From Unio delphinus (lineage: Eukaryota; Mollusca; Bivalvia; Unionida; Unionidae): 64,000 bases of DNA. This document shows, one piece after another, positions 27,530-40,189 of this stretch (position 1 is the first letter of the stretch; each line of letters starts with the position of its first letter). The stretch is taken from the NCBI GenBank assembly GCA_029339505.1, contig JAQISU010000069.1, positions 9,140,001 through 9,204,000 of the forward strand. Reading direction: 5' to 3'. The notes beneath the pieces are model-generated. The model ran no database searches, was not told where the DNA came from, and saw nothing but the letters and a program-made list of their open reading frames with translations. Position numbers and translations under genes: made by a program.

Positions 27530-28100
27530 TTTAAATTAGCCAAAATTTGGCTAATTCCTACAAAGTTGTTCTTCACACCCTTAGGTAGGAACCAAATTTT
27601 GGAAAAATTAGCCAAAATTTCGCTAGTGTCTTTTAGTATAACCCCTATTTATGGCTGCCAAAGATCAAATTCTAGGTAACTATGATTAGCCAAAATTTGG
27701 CTAACTGCAATATTGTCCCTTTACATAATGTATTGTATGACCTTTAGGCAGAAACCAAATTTTGGACAAATGTATCCTTTTGCCATGCTCAGTGAGGCTG
27801 GTGCACAAATAATGACCTTTTAGCAAAATTTGGCTAGTGTCAGCAACAGCTTTTCAAAACAGCTGCATGTATGGCTGTTATAATTTAAAAGCTCTATAAT
27901 TAGCCATATTTGGCCATCCTCCTCAGTGTTTCATTCCATACTGTTGTATAAATGTAAGCTTATAACATTGTTGGTCATTGCCTGAAATGTTTTCTTTTGT
28001 ATAACCTACAGTAATAACTATTAGATATCCAAATTTGGCTACATGCATGGCTAAATTACTCATATGGAGTACATGCAGTATGGCTAAATATGTGCTTGAA
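27530..28100. repeat. Array of diverged palindromic repeats
   Basis: A near-palindrome, TTAGCCAAAATTTGGCTAA, recurs at about 27539 and 27686. Decayed forms occur near 27610, 27825, 27900, 28030 and 28080. The accompanying text ACCAAATTTTGGA occurs at about 27590 and 27757. The two best units are about 147 bp apart; later spacing is longer. It looks like an old short satellite with a palindromic core. Confidence 0.6.
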
Positions 28101-30604
28101 CAAAGTGCTTGACTCCTAATGTTGTATTTAATTTTAATATGTATATACTTTAGCATAGAACTTACTATGTAACATTCAAATTTAATGAATGGGAGAATAC
28201 CAAACCATCCCAGTGATTCATATATTGTTAGTATTTTTATATAAATTCATTAGGTTGATTATCTATTTTACCTCTATCTACCAACATTCCATTCTAATGT
28301 GTGCCAACCCTACTGTTAATAAATGTGTAATCAAAATACTCTAGTGAATAGACATTTTCTGAGCTATAATCCAGATGAAATGAATAGAGAATCAAAATGA
28401 TAATACCACTTTGCTATTAAATATCCATATTTTGAATGATAATACCTAGAGCATGTTTATGTAATGTAAATACTTTTTTTTTAACATCTTCTCATCTATC
28501 TTCTTTAACATACACCATTTACATACCCCATTGATCAGGAAGCACTATACATGTATTTTACTGTTACCATCTTACTGTTTTACTTTCAACTATTTGGTTT
28601 TTTACATCACTGGTTGATATTAAAACTTTTACTCTTTTTAACGTTTATTCATATAACAAATTGTATAGCGCTAAATAGTCTAAACGTTCTTGTGCACCAT
28701 TAAAATTCAATCCATTTATCAACCACATGGCCTTTAGACATCCTTATTATCAATGCAACTTTAGAACTTTCTGAAATTGTGTTATTTCAGATAGTGCTTT
28801 GTCAAATTTTGCCAAAAAATGATGTCATGACATAACTTCTGCAACTTTAAAATTCAATACACTTTACCAGTGTGTTTTCTGTATATATAAATCTTTGTAA
28901 GAAACAAGTTAACACATTATTCCCTAGCGATGAGGTTACATGTCATAAGGTAGTTACCTTCTTCCAAGGTCTGTAGCATCAAGGTCATGCATGATACGCT
29001 AAAGTGGGTGGTATTATAGAAAGGTAGACAGATTACGCTCTACAAGTATACCAAATAATCTGAATACTTTAGTTGCACTACAAAAAAAACAGAGGGAAAA
29101 ACATAAGTTTTTTTATCTTTTTTTTCCACCTAAACTTCTCCCATGGTCGGAATCCGAATTTGTGTCCAGATTTAGACTATGGCCTCAGATCTACGGCAGA
29201 CCAGTCTGAAGCGCACACAGACAGGTGGACCTTTGCAAAAAGTAGGATAATGTGGATATTTTGAATAGTCTTCTCCATATGAAAATTATGGGTGTTAAGC
29301 ACCAAAAAAGAAGTCCAACTTTTCACATTCTGCTCATGCACCAGCAAACTAACCAATGAAAAACATTTTCTTTAGAACAACTAGCCGTTTGTCTAATGGA
29401 ATATTGCTTGCAAGTCGATGTATTAGAATGTATTCAGAAATAGTTCCCAAAATTTGTTAATACAATTACAATTTTTTTAAATACAAAATCAATAATAAAA
29501 TATCAAAAATTACAATTCATTAAATCTATAGCAAACACCAACATAATAGGGCAGGAGGTTCTCCCTAAGAATGGTCTGTGAAAATCAGCGGGGAGAGCAA
29601 CCTCTAAAAAAAAAAAAAAAACATTTATTGCAAAAACAGCAAAACTTATCCAGGTTTAATGTGATAATAGGCTTTGACCTTCAGAAAACCATAAACCTTT
29701 GCAGCATATAAATAAAGTACAGCTAAAATGTATAACCCTGTTCAACCAACAAATCTATGCAAAAGAAAATGTAAATGAATAAAGGAAAGCTTGCAATTGA
29801 TATTATGTCTTTATTTGAATATTTCATAAAAGGGATAGGAGACATATGTTGGATGGTACTTAGGTCTGATAGAGTAATAAAAAGCATATTATCAAGTATG
29901 TACCCCGGTAATCCATTTTATTTTTAATGCTGTTTTGGCATCTCATAAGAGAAGTGACTAAAGCTTTAAATATAACAGTAAACACAAACATAATGGGTTT
30001 TTTGTTTCAAGTTCAAATGTACATGTTAATAATTATGTAAAACTTTACTTCTATATGATGATATTTTGTAACATATTTAAATCTTAACATAGTTTTAACA
30101 AGATAACTTTAAGATATTAACAGCATACAAAATTCCACTTCAAAGACTGCCTGATGTTCATCTTTAGTGATTTAATGGCAAGTGGTTAAATGTATAAATT
30201 TCTACTTATTCTAAAAGACATGTCTTATATTATAATTAAAAAATAATTGATGAGATCTAGTGACTACAGAGATGCTGTTTTGTCCATTAAAAACCAGTAC
30301 GTTGTAGTATACCATAATGTTTCTTTGATAATAATCACCCAATTATAATACTTCACGAGAACTATTACTACCAGTCAAATCTAGTGCTCCCAGATTAAAA
30401 TTCATTAGCTATAAGGAGGTAGCATGCAGTAAGTAGGCAGGTTTTACTGAAGAGATCAACCAATGAATCTTTTGAGAGTGGTTCAGTAATTCATACCTGT
30501 GTTTAACTTTGAATGTATATTGCAATTGCTTCCTTTATTTGTTCATGGTCTTATTCCATATAATATATTTAGTTGTTCACTATCTCTAGTTCAAACTTGG
30601 TGAT
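28101..30604. other. AT-rich DNA without recognisable genes
   Basis: Short chance frames only; an A-run near 29606-29621. Confidence 0.55.
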
Positions 30605-30805
30605 CTAATAAATTTTATACATTTTCTGGATATATTTCATATTTAATGTTGTTTCTAAAAAATCAGCAAACTTAAATTTCAAATTTCCAGTCTCAAGTTT
30701 CCCTAATGGCATTTTGCAGTAAATCCTATTGTGACCCTCCAGTAGTCCCATGTATACTGCACCAGCATTGTACTCCACCAGCCCAATAATTGTTGGAGAG
30801 AAAAC
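30605..30805 (-). CDS. Putative last coding exon of a host gene
   Basis: On the minus strand a TTTGTAG acceptor is followed by 66 sense codons reading VFSPTIIGLVEYNAGAVYMG and ending KMYKIY before a TAG. The text is protein-like, with hydrophobic and polar residues spaced as in a folded domain and no low complexity. I do not recognise the family. Joining it directly to the exon at 31885-31972 would put it out of frame, so an intervening exon or an indel is needed. No database match could be checked. Confidence 0.4.
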   Translation of the reverse strand, partial: VFSPTIIGLVEYNAGAVYMGLLEGHNRIYCKMPLGKLETGNLKFKFADFLETTLNMKYIQKMYKIY

Positions 30806-31884
30806 CTACAAAGAAAATCATAAATGACAAAACATTTTCTTCTTTCCCACTGGGACTGAAAAAAATGAATTTCCGAAAAAATTAACCTTTTTAGTACATT
30901 ATTATGCCTTGTGGAGTAATGTCACTTTAAAGACACAACTATTTTCATAAATAAGTCTACTGACTTGTATGTCCACATTTCTTTAATATGTTGTTGGTAC
31001 CTGAAATGAATAGTCTTGTCCTGATGACAGTGACGGAATCGATAAAGAATATATGATCAGTATTATTCAAGTTTTGTATTCCTTAGCACTAAATAATCTT
31101 AAAAGAAAAAACAAGCTCATGAAAACAATGGTGTTACAGAAAGACATTATAATTTGGAATTGAAGTCAGTCACTTCCCAATCACATTGGTAGCTCCAATT
31201 GAAAATTCAAAGCAACCAGATCTCCTATCTTGAATTTTAGAAAGTATCTGTCTTAATTTGCAGGTCACTAACTCGGTTTGTCTAATCAACAACTGAATAG
31301 AGTATTTCTTGATGAAACTCTAATATGTGAACTAAGTATGTACAATAAACATAACAGTACTTAATCAGAAATGTTTTCATTTTGTAATATAATTATACAC
31401 TGCATAATTATGAACTTTGTAACATTGATTATTTTATAAGACTTCAAATAACCATTTGAAATTTAGTGTCATTGATATAAAATAATGGTGATCATTGTAA
31501 CTGCTTTTGATGTTGTTTTTTTTATATTTACTTTAATCAATCATTTGCTTATTTAAATCAAGTTTAATACATAGCAATAACATAAGAGGTCAATGAAATG
31601 TATTGATTCCTTTTGAATATATTTTGGTGTCATGTTCCCTTATCTTGATTTACCTTTTCTGCCATGTCCACCAATAGTAGATGTATACTGCCCATATAAT
31701 GTTGACTATTTCAAGCAAAAAGTTATTTACTGAATCAAGTGATCAATATTATTATGTAGAATATCAGGAAATGATAATTACTAAAATCGTAACATTAAGT
31801 TTCAAGAAATACAAAATCAAGTATGTCATTCAATTTATCTATACATAGCAAATGTATTTTAAAACACAAAAAATAAAATCTTAC

Positions 31885-31972
31885 CTCCTTCCACTGTCAT
31901 ACCCTCCACAGAAAAAGGCCAAGTTTTAATCTCCTCCACTGACAAATACATGTACTCATGAATTCTTGAAAT
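31885..31972 (-). CDS. Putative internal host exon (88 nt)
   Basis: Bounded on the minus strand by CACTTCAG (acceptor) and GTAAGA (donor). One frame only is open; it reads ISRIHEYMYLSVEEIKTWPF and continues to GMTVEG. It leaves one spare base at the donor. Product not recognised. Confidence 0.45.
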
Positions 31973-32557
31973 CTGAAGTGAAAACCAAATGAAATTAACT
32001 ATGTTTTCATATATGCCCACCTATACAATTTTAATCAAGTGTTTTCCTAATTTGCTTGCAATAATGACTTTATTACAGAATGACATTTACACCTATGTGT
32101 CAACACTGGTTGAAAGTTAGTGTTGTGCTAATTTCATTTTCATATTGTGTATGTTTCATATATTGGATCTCAATTTGGAATAGTTCATTTGCATAGGGCT
32201 ATAAATGCTCATCCAGCAGTTATCGTTATTACATTATGGTTTGAAAATGTTTTCAGCAGAGATTACAACTGATTCATATGTAACTAGTCAATAAATCACA
32301 ATATAATTCTCTCATTATTGCATGTAAGGATACATATTGTCATTTTGAATATTTTCTGCCATGGAAAAATTCAATCCCAATTCCAGTTAAACTACATTCT
32401 TAATGGCAATACATATCCATAAAAAAATAACTATTTTGTTCCACAACATTCATTAACTTTACACAATATTTTGCCATCTTCATAACTAGAATCTGGAAAA
32501 AAACACATGTTGTTAAGATTGTCTGGTAAAATATACTAATATAAGAAATATACTTAC

Positions 32558-32675
32558 TTTTCACTTTACATAGGTATCAGTATCTATGTCATCATGATTT
32601 ATGCAAATCTTTCCTTTTCCACTGAGTCGAAGACCATGTGCCGCAGGAGAGCATAGTTAAAGCAGCTATCAGACC
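32558..32675 (-). CDS. Possible host exon (118 nt)
   Basis: Preceded by TTTTGTAG and followed by a strong donor GTAAGTAT on the minus strand. In phase with the exon at 33229-33300 it reads SDSCFNYALLRHMVFDSVEK and then meets a stop. Another frame gives GLRLSGKGKICINHDDIDTD. The split suggests a frameshift or a wrong boundary. Confidence 0.25.
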
Positions 32676-32729
32676 CTACAAAATGAGATTTTTTTGTCTT
32701 TTCATAAAGCATTTTCTCTTTACAGCACA

Positions 32730-32730
<1 letters not shown>

Positions 32731-32771
<41 letters not shown>
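32731..32771. repeat. (TTA)n microsatellite
   Basis: About 41 bp of TTA trinucleotides. Confidence 0.95.
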
Positions 32772-33228
32772 GAAAATAAACAACATGAAGAAAAAGCATA
32801 CTTAATACATTATCTTGGCAGTTCTATAGGAAAAAACCTGTAAATTTTACTAACATATTGTGTATCTTGCATCAATCTAAAAATGTATTTATGGAGCTAA
32901 AATGGCCCACTACAGTGTCAAAACGAATCACGTTTTGTTTTGATTATTGCTTTGTTTAATTGTGTATCTATCATAGAATAATAATTCTCATTTACAGAAT
33001 ATTAAACTTGTAATTGAAATTTCAAAATGAAAGAGGTATGCATTCTTTAGTTTGCTGGGTTATGACAAACATGCAAAAAAGGCCTTATTTCAAAATTGTT
33101 TCAGGTAGAGATACAGAAGTTAGTTTAGTAATTTCCATTTTCTATGTAAAGAATTCTAATCATGAAGTGTTTCAATTAAGAAATTTTGCTCTATTTATCA
33201 TTCATTTAAAAGCATTACATGTACTTAC

Positions 33229-33300
33229 TCTCTCCTGACACACCAGCCTCTATTGTCTCATCTTCATTCTCTGTTTCATCTTCTTCATGCAAATCACAAA
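33229..33300 (-). CDS. Possible host exon (72 nt), acidic
   Basis: Minus-strand acceptor ATCAG and strong donor GTAAGTAC flank an open stretch reading CDLHEEDETENEDETIEAGV. The size and clean splice sites suggest a real internal exon of the same minus-strand gene as the exons below it. Confidence 0.35.
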
Positions 33301-33869
33301 CTGATTACATTCTTAAACTGTATTTCTTCCTGGCTCAAGTGTGAGCTACTACGCTGGCATTTTCAAGGTGGGCATACAAATTTAACCTCTCAAAGCCATG
33401 CCTTAGTCCAATGAAATTCTGTACAGGACTACATAGACGTTCTGACTTTTGCTCTTGGAGTTGTATCACATGGCCTATTACTCTGGCCTTTGAAACTAAT
33501 TGTGATGAACTGGAGCTGTTGAAACCATGCTGATTGGATTATCAGTGATGATTTGTTGGATGATGTCTTGATACAAGATATTGAGTATTGTAAAACAAAT
33601 TATATAATACTGAAGTGAACTAAGTCAAAGTGCTGATCTGGCAATGTGCAGGAATTATAACTATGTACAAATCATTTCTCAAACTTTTTACCCTTATTAT
33701 AATACAACATCAATCTATAAAACTTGTTAGCTTATTCCACTTTCCTTTTCTTAACTGGCAGTTTTCATAGATGGTGTAACATCCAGTTCCTCCATCCCAA
33801 CCCCCTAATTATTTCTTGCCCCTCCCTTGCAACACATTAGGTTCCCCCTCTATTTATTCGCCCCATCCC

Positions 33870-34345
33870 CTCAAATAATTAGTTTCTTTTCAATAATGGA
33901 CTCTTTGGAAATAAACTGACGGCCACATGTATATATGTAATGAGTCTGCTAACAATTGGAAAAGGGATGGAGTCAGCCAACTCATTCTTTTCCCCCTTCA
34001 ACCAGTTTATTTATTTTCATTAATGCACCCTTTGGTAATACACTTAAGACATACAAGTGAAATACCAAAACATAATGGATCCCTTAACAATTGGGGGGGG
34101 GGGACAGAATCAGTTAACTGATTCTTTCACCACACTGTACTAGCAATTATTTCCTTACTATGAATCGTCTCTTTGGTATTAAACTTACGAAAATACCACA
34201 CATGTAGCAGGTCATAAAATAAATTGGGGTTGGGGTGGGGTGACATGATCAACTAGCAGATTATTTCACCCAACAGCAATTTGTTTCTTTACCTTAATGG
34301 ACTCTTTTCTAATCTGCTTAAGGCCCACATTTGGAATATAATACA
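33870..34345. repeat. Diverged minisatellite, unit about 130 bp, four copies
   Basis: Four units open with variants of TAATGGACTCTTTGGAAATAA (near 33893, 34020, 34160 and 34294). Each is followed by a purine-rich G-run block and text resembling AGTCAGCCAACTCATTC. Confidence 0.6.
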
Positions 34346-34528
34346 GGTTATGGTTCACTTTACAAAATCACACAAGTGTTTGTTTTTTTTTTAAAAAAAG
34401 AAGAACTTTTACAATAATAGAGGATACAATCTTAGACAAATATCATTTCAAGTCACTTGAATGGTATAAGACACAACTTATTAAGATTCTTCATGATTCT
34501 TCTTAGCAAACTAACACTACATTGAAAT

Positions 34529-34810
34529 GCAGACCAATCTGATGACATAGGTGGTTAGAGCATCCACCAGTGATGTGTGAGGTTGTTGTTCAAACACCAG
34601 CTGTAACTGTGTCATACCAAAGACGTATAAAAATGATACTAGCATCTGCCTTACATGTACATGTTGCTCAATATAAGAGGTTAGTATAAGACTGGTTGGC
34701 CTGGTGTCTTAATAATGTGACTGGGTGGGACTTGATGCTACATGTATACAGGATGATGCATCAGTGATGGACATCACTATAAACTGCTACACTACAGACA
34801 CTGCAGTAAT
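34529..34810 (+). repeat. tRNA-derived SINE copy (diverged)
   Basis: Starts with an A-box-like GGTGGTTAGAGCATCCACC. It continues with the same body as the SINE pair at 38999-39841, including GGTTGGCCTGGTGTC, ATAATGTGACTGGGTGGGAC and ACATCACTATAAACTGC. It ends in an AC-rich tail. Confidence 0.8.
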
Positions 34811-35528
34811 GAACAATCCAAAATACACACACACATACACATACACATAAATAGTCATTTTCAAGATTTTGTAAATAAATTCTAGAAGGAGTGAAAGTGT
34901 CGAAGAAAAAATATGCTGGGTATCTTAACGCATCATACTGGTTAACTCCTTTGGAATTGGATCCAATAGTACTATTCACATAAATATCAGTAGACAACAA
35001 TGGTGTTGCACTCATAATCTTGGCATGGTTTGCCCACACCAGATTTGAATCCGTATTACTGTCCTGTAAATACTTATTTATATTGTTGTTGTGGTTGATG
35101 TAATTGCTCAGTTTTTAGTAACCAATGTGGAGACATATGCTTGATAATACTATTTCAGGAAAGTTTGTAGCTGTTTTCGCTTTATGAAATTGCAAAGTTT
35201 ATAACTCAAAACATACAATTACATGCACAATCACCTCATACAATTTGGAGATCATGACAGGTGAGAAGAGGTAGAGAGGAAGCAATAGAGAAAGACCAAT
35301 ATAGGAGAAGAGCAGAAGACAGAGGAGAGAGATAAAAAAAGGAAGTGAAAGAAAAATAGGAACACTTGAAGAAATGAAAGATAAGGAATAGATGATAAAG
35401 AGAGAAGAAGATGATAAGTAAAAGAGAAAATGTCATAAGAGGTGGATAAAGACTATGAAGGCGAGAGAAAAGAGGCAGTTTTATGCAGGGAGTAAAATGA
35501 GAGGAAGTGAGAGGTAAAAACATATAGG

Positions 35529-35531
<3 letters not shown>

Positions 35532-35596
<65 letters not shown>
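35532..35596. repeat. (GA)n microsatellite
   Basis: About 65 bp of uninterrupted AG inside a longer purine-rich stretch (35260-35830). The long minus-strand open frames here encode only Leu/Ser/Phe repeats and are not genes. Confidence 0.97.
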
Positions 35597-35601
<5 letters not shown>

Positions 35602-37537
35602 GAGTACAGAGGCAAATACAGGAGAAGACAGAGGCAAATACAGGAAAAGATGGTAACAGGGAGGAAAATAGAGGGAAGAGAGAATAACAGAGAGAGGGGA
35701 AGGCAATGAGCAGATACAAATAGAGAAAGACAGGAAAGAGAGGGAAAGAAAACTAAAGAAAAGGAAAGAGGTAAATTTAGAAAAACAATGGAATAGAAAG
35801 ACAGACAAAATAAGACAGAAGAAGATAGTGAAAAACTGAGAAAATAATTAAATTTACAACAAAAACTTTGCTGACAAGCGTATTTCTTCCAAGAAAGACC
35901 TAAAATACGTGGTAGTTGAATTTCCTCATTTTATATTCTGATTATATATAAAATCCAAACAAAGTAATAAAAACATAATAACCCACCTGATCGCCTGTTA
36001 TTATGGTAGCTAGGTTCTAACATTAAAATTTAATTTAATATGGTTATTTTTAGAAACCAATATTCATTTGCTGGTGGAAATCAGTTCTTATTAAATTCTT
36101 TAATAAGTATCCATTTTTATAGATTTTAATTTTTCATTTTATCATCCTTAACATGTGTAGTTGGAGGGAGGAAGAATTTAATAGTCAGTTATTTTTGGAG
36201 GGGGATAAAGAATCACCTAGCCAATTCTTGACTACTACATTGTGTCATCATGACACATGTTAGACTTATGTATAGTGAACACCAACTTGTCATCCAACAA
36301 AATAAAATCATGGATATTTTAGATCTCTTGCAATAACTCTTTAAAATGTTACTGGTGGATGCATATATATCAGTTATACAACCCCTAATCAAAATTAAAT
36401 GTGAACAGCAATGGTTTGCAAGAGCTCTTTTATCTCCAGCAACCATAGTAAAAATTAATTATCACGTAGAAATACATTCAGTAACCCATCATTATAACTG
36501 TACATGGTGTAAAAACCTAAGTGGTCATATGAAATGTAGGTTACAATGACAGTATTTACTAAAAGGGTCTGGTACTACCAGAGATACATACATTCATTTT
36601 GATTTATGATTTTTGCATGGCCAGAGCTTGAGAAGGACAACATTTTTGATAATCAGTGAAGCACGATACAGAGACAAACAAAAATGAATCTATAGCCTAC
36701 ATGGCTTATATATAAGTCACTAATGGATAACTTTTCTTAAGGTGGTTAAACTGTCAAATCAAATATGATTATCCTGTTTGATAGCATTATTAGTGAATTA
36801 TGTACTGTTGTTTTATGTTATTATTCTAAAATGTTGTGTGCAGAAACATTTGGTGGGTGTTGTCTGACAGTTTCACTTACCAGGGGAACGTATGTGACAC
36901 TGATTATGTGCCCTTTATGCAGAACTATATGGTATCTAAAATCATTTCATCCTTCCACACATCAACTGTACAACCTGATACCAATTAGAATAATAAGTAA
37001 CCCATTAATCTTAACCAGAATTGGGAAAACATAATATTCATTTGAATGATTATGTTGATGACTGGGTTAACAACTCTTATCATATGTGAATGAGAACCAA
37101 TTGCAGATGATTAAATTAAATTTAAGTGTTATTGATGTTTCTAAAAATAAAAAATAGAAATTTCAAAGTTTTTATTCAATACAATTTTTATTCCCTTGAA
37201 TCTCAATGCAAAATAAATGATACATTTATAATTCCAAAATGATCTAATATGTCGCCTGTCATGTAATAAAATGAGTATCTAGCAATAGATATATTGAGTA
37301 TCCCATCCTTTCTTTAGGTAATTCCATATTGTTACTTTTATCGTGGTCCCCCAACCCCTTGCAAGTCATAGAGGCAATTCTCAATGAGTCATCTGCTGTC
37401 TTCATTTTAAAAATTTTGATATTTGACTTTGATCAGTACATTCCTTCTAGGATTTGCCAAAATATTCATATCCAACATTCGTATCCACCATTTGTAAGTC
37501 TTCGTTTACATATAAAAAGAAAGTTCATGTTGTCAGT

Positions 37538-37540
<3 letters not shown>
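35597..37540. other. Non-coding DNA
   Basis: Purine-rich tail of the GA region, then AT-rich DNA with short chance frames; nothing recognised. Confidence 0.5.

Positions 37541-37614
<74 letters not shown>
37541..37614. repeat. (GA)37 microsatellite
   Basis: 74-bp uninterrupted GA run. Open frames across it are Glu-Arg or Ser-Leu artefacts. Confidence 0.97.
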
Positions 37615-37617
<3 letters not shown>

Positions 37618-38867
37618 TGGAAAGAGCAAGGTGATTTCTAAAATAAACAAAACGCACAAGAAGTTGAAGGTCATTCAATAATGTTGATAGAAATAGAAAT
37701 GCAAAACTATTAAAGAAATAGTAAAACAAATGTCTTGTAATTCAATAAGAGTGTTTTTGAAATTGTCGTGATATTTGTTTTGCCACAAAATGGGTAACTT
37801 AACTTTTTCAGTTTTAAGAACTTGCTCTGTAGAATTCCTTCTTACATAAAATATCTGATCTAATTAAAATGATATGATCTGTTAGTATGATTCATGTCGT
37901 TTAGTTGATATCAGAGAAAATTTTGTTGCTCTTGGCTTACCAACAGATAACTCTCCACAACCTCCCTTGGTTGGCGATCAACGGTCTCATATTTTGCATA
38001 GAGTTAAAAAATTTAAAGAAAAAAAAAATTTCCCCAAGTTTTCACACTGGTTATAGTGGGTATTTAAAAAAAGACCTTGTATATCTTAGGCATTGTTCAA
38101 AGAACCTTAAATTCCCTTTATTTTGTCATATGATTGATGGGTGTAATATGGGTTATGCATGTATACAGCTTAGCCTTACTTAAAATGTGCACCTTTAAAA
38201 AGAAGTGCTAGCTCCACTAGGTCATTTTCACTTCCTGAACATTAGAGGTAAATTGTATTTTTTTTATAAAAAACACTCTTTTATATTTCATATATTGGTA
38301 ATTCATTCATTGCACTTTCAGAAGCTGATTTTGTGTAGTCTGGCAAATTCATTTTTCCTATTTTAATATCTGCTAAATATAGTGTACATTAGACAAATTC
38401 TGGCTGATTTCTGGACAAGGGAGCAGTCTTTTTAGTTAGCATTGTGCTAAGATTATTTACAATTTCCGAAAGTACAAAATGCGAACAAAACCCAGCCATA
38501 TTACATTAAAGTAGCATAGAGGTATGCCAACATTCTCTCCAATGTGCATGTTTTATATGCAAACAACTTCACCTTACATACATCACTTTCTAAAAAGTAC
38601 ATAATAATGGGTGAGTGCCCCCTTGTACATAATTTAATTTGATTGTATCTGCTCTCTAATCAAACAGCAAGACTTTAAATGCTTTTGATTTATAAATGCA
38701 CACTGGTTTTCTAATGTTTTTGTAAGTACTTGATCTTTCTTCTATTTGTAATCATATCATATATGCATTTTATGTTATAGGTGTTTTCTAATGTTGTAAA
38801 GCGCTTAGAGCATCTAGAGATTAGGCGCTTTACAAAGTCCTCATTATTATTATGATTAGTATTATTA
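37615..38867. other. Non-coding DNA
   Basis: Short chance frames only. A tail-like stretch at 38800-38880 (AAAGCGCTTAGAGCATC, then AGGCGCTTTACAAAG, then an ATT-rich run) resembles the 3' end of a repeat element. Confidence 0.45.
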
Positions 38868-39389
38868 TTATTATTGATAGTATTATGTAGAGCTCAAGAT
38901 GTACTTAAATAAATTATTGCCAAAACTATTATTGTTGGGAAAATCTAGTATATTTTGTCAGAGTTCACAAGCGTAATCTTCCTTTCTCAAGCTAGAATGA
39001 CTGCTTCGGTGGCCTAGTGGTTAGATCATCCACCGCGGATAATGGAGGTCATGGGTTTGATCCCTGGCTTAGTCGTACCAAAGACTTACAAAAATGGTAC
39101 CAACAGCTGCCTCGCTTGACGCTCAACATTAACAGGTTAGTGTTAGGACTGGTCGGCCTGGTGTCAGGATAATGTGACTGGGTGGAACATCAGGCTACAT
39201 GTCTGTGGCATGATGCCCCAGTGCTAGACATCACTATAAACTGCCTCACTGGAGACATTGCAGCGACATAACTGCAAAATTGTTAAAGCTACGTTAAAAA
39301 TCCTAATCAAACAAACAAATCAAGCTAGAATAAAAGATTAATACCATATACGTTATTTTACAAACAATTTAGAACGTTAAATAACAGCA
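38868..39389. repeat. 522-bp tandem duplication, unit A
   Basis: Identical by eye to the next 522 bp (39390-39911). The unit contains one SINE together with both of its target-site duplications, so the duplication happened after the SINE inserted, very recently, or is an assembly artefact. Confidence 0.92.
38999..39319 (+). repeat. tRNA-derived SINE (321 bp) with 12-bp target-site duplication
   Basis: The head has a pol III A-box-like GTGGCCTAGTGGTTAGATC and a B-box-like GGGTTTGATCCC, as in tRNA-derived SINEs. The tail is ATCCTAATCAAACAAACAAA. TCAAGCTAGAAT flanks the element on both sides (38987-38998 and 39320-39331), a perfect target-site duplication. Confidence 0.9.
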
Positions 39390-39911
39390 TTATTATTGAT
39401 AGTATTATGTAGAGCTCAAGATGTACTTAAATAAATTATTGCCAAAACTATTATTGTTGGGAAAATCTAGTATATTTTGTCAGAGTTCACAAGCGTAATC
39501 TTCCTTTCTCAAGCTAGAATGACTGCTTCGGTGGCCTAGTGGTTAGATCATCCACCGCGGATAATGGAGGTCATGGGTTTGATCCCTGGCTTAGTCGTAC
39601 CAAAGACTTACAAAAATGGTACCAACAGCTGCCTCGCTTGACGCTCAACATTAACAGGTTAGTGTTAGGACTGGTCGGCCTGGTGTCAGGATAATGTGAC
39701 TGGGTGGAACATCAGGCTACATGTCTGTGGCATGATGCCCCAGTGCTAGACATCACTATAAACTGCCTCACTGGAGACATTGCAGCGACATAACTGCAAA
39801 ATTGTTAAAGCTACGTTAAAAATCCTAATCAAACAAACAAATCAAGCTAGAATAAAAGATTAATACCATATACGTTATTTTACAAACAATTTAGAACGTT
39901 AAATAACAGCA
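39390..39911. repeat. 522-bp tandem duplication, unit B
   Basis: Second copy of the unit at 38868-39389, same orientation, no gap. Confidence 0.92.
39521..39841 (+). repeat. tRNA-derived SINE, duplicate of the copy 522 bp upstream
   Basis: Same sequence and same target-site duplication (39509-39520 and 39842-39853). Confidence 0.9.
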
Positions 39912-39994
39912 TTTGCTATAATAATAGTGTTACACACACAGGGGTATTCACTTGACCGAGCGGTGTCAAACCCTGGCGCGAGTCACGCTGGAAG

Positions 39995-40189
39995 TCATAT
40001 GTTTTCCCCAAATTTCCAAAGACTTCCATACAACTTGAGTTGTACAATGGAAATAAAGATGTGTCCGCTATATTTAATAACCTTTGCTCTAATCAATTGG
40101 CGATCCAGATGAGACAACTTGCCCAAAAGTCCATTAACTGCACATTTGCACGGTTTTTCTTCATTATCATCCGATTTCCGTACCGACAT
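39995..40189 (-). CDS. Possible first coding exon of a host gene
   Basis: From an ATG at 40189 in a fair context (AAGATGT) the minus strand reads MSVRKSDDNEEKPCKCAVNG and then LLGKLSHLDRQLIRAK. A less protein-like tail follows, so a splice donor may lie around residue 36. Less AT-rich DNA with an inverted CCAAT box near 40555 lies upstream. It is on the same strand as the putative exons at 30.6-33.3 kb and could belong to the same gene. Product not recognised. Confidence 0.3.
   Translation of the reverse strand: MSVRKSDDNEEKPCKCAVNGLLGKLSHLDRQLIRAKVIKYSGHIFISIVQLKLYGSLWKFGENI

Noticed and set aside
35236..35808. 190-codon minus-strand open frame
   Set aside because: It is a Leu/Ser/Phe reading of a purine-rich (GA)n region; no stop codons arise from the repeat itself.
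37329..37729. Glu-Arg repeat frames
   Set aside because: Artefacts of a (GA)37 microsatellite.
38999..39080. Apparent tRNA gene
   Set aside because: The A and B boxes are the head of a SINE with a 321-bp body and target-site duplications; the tRNA fold is not complete.
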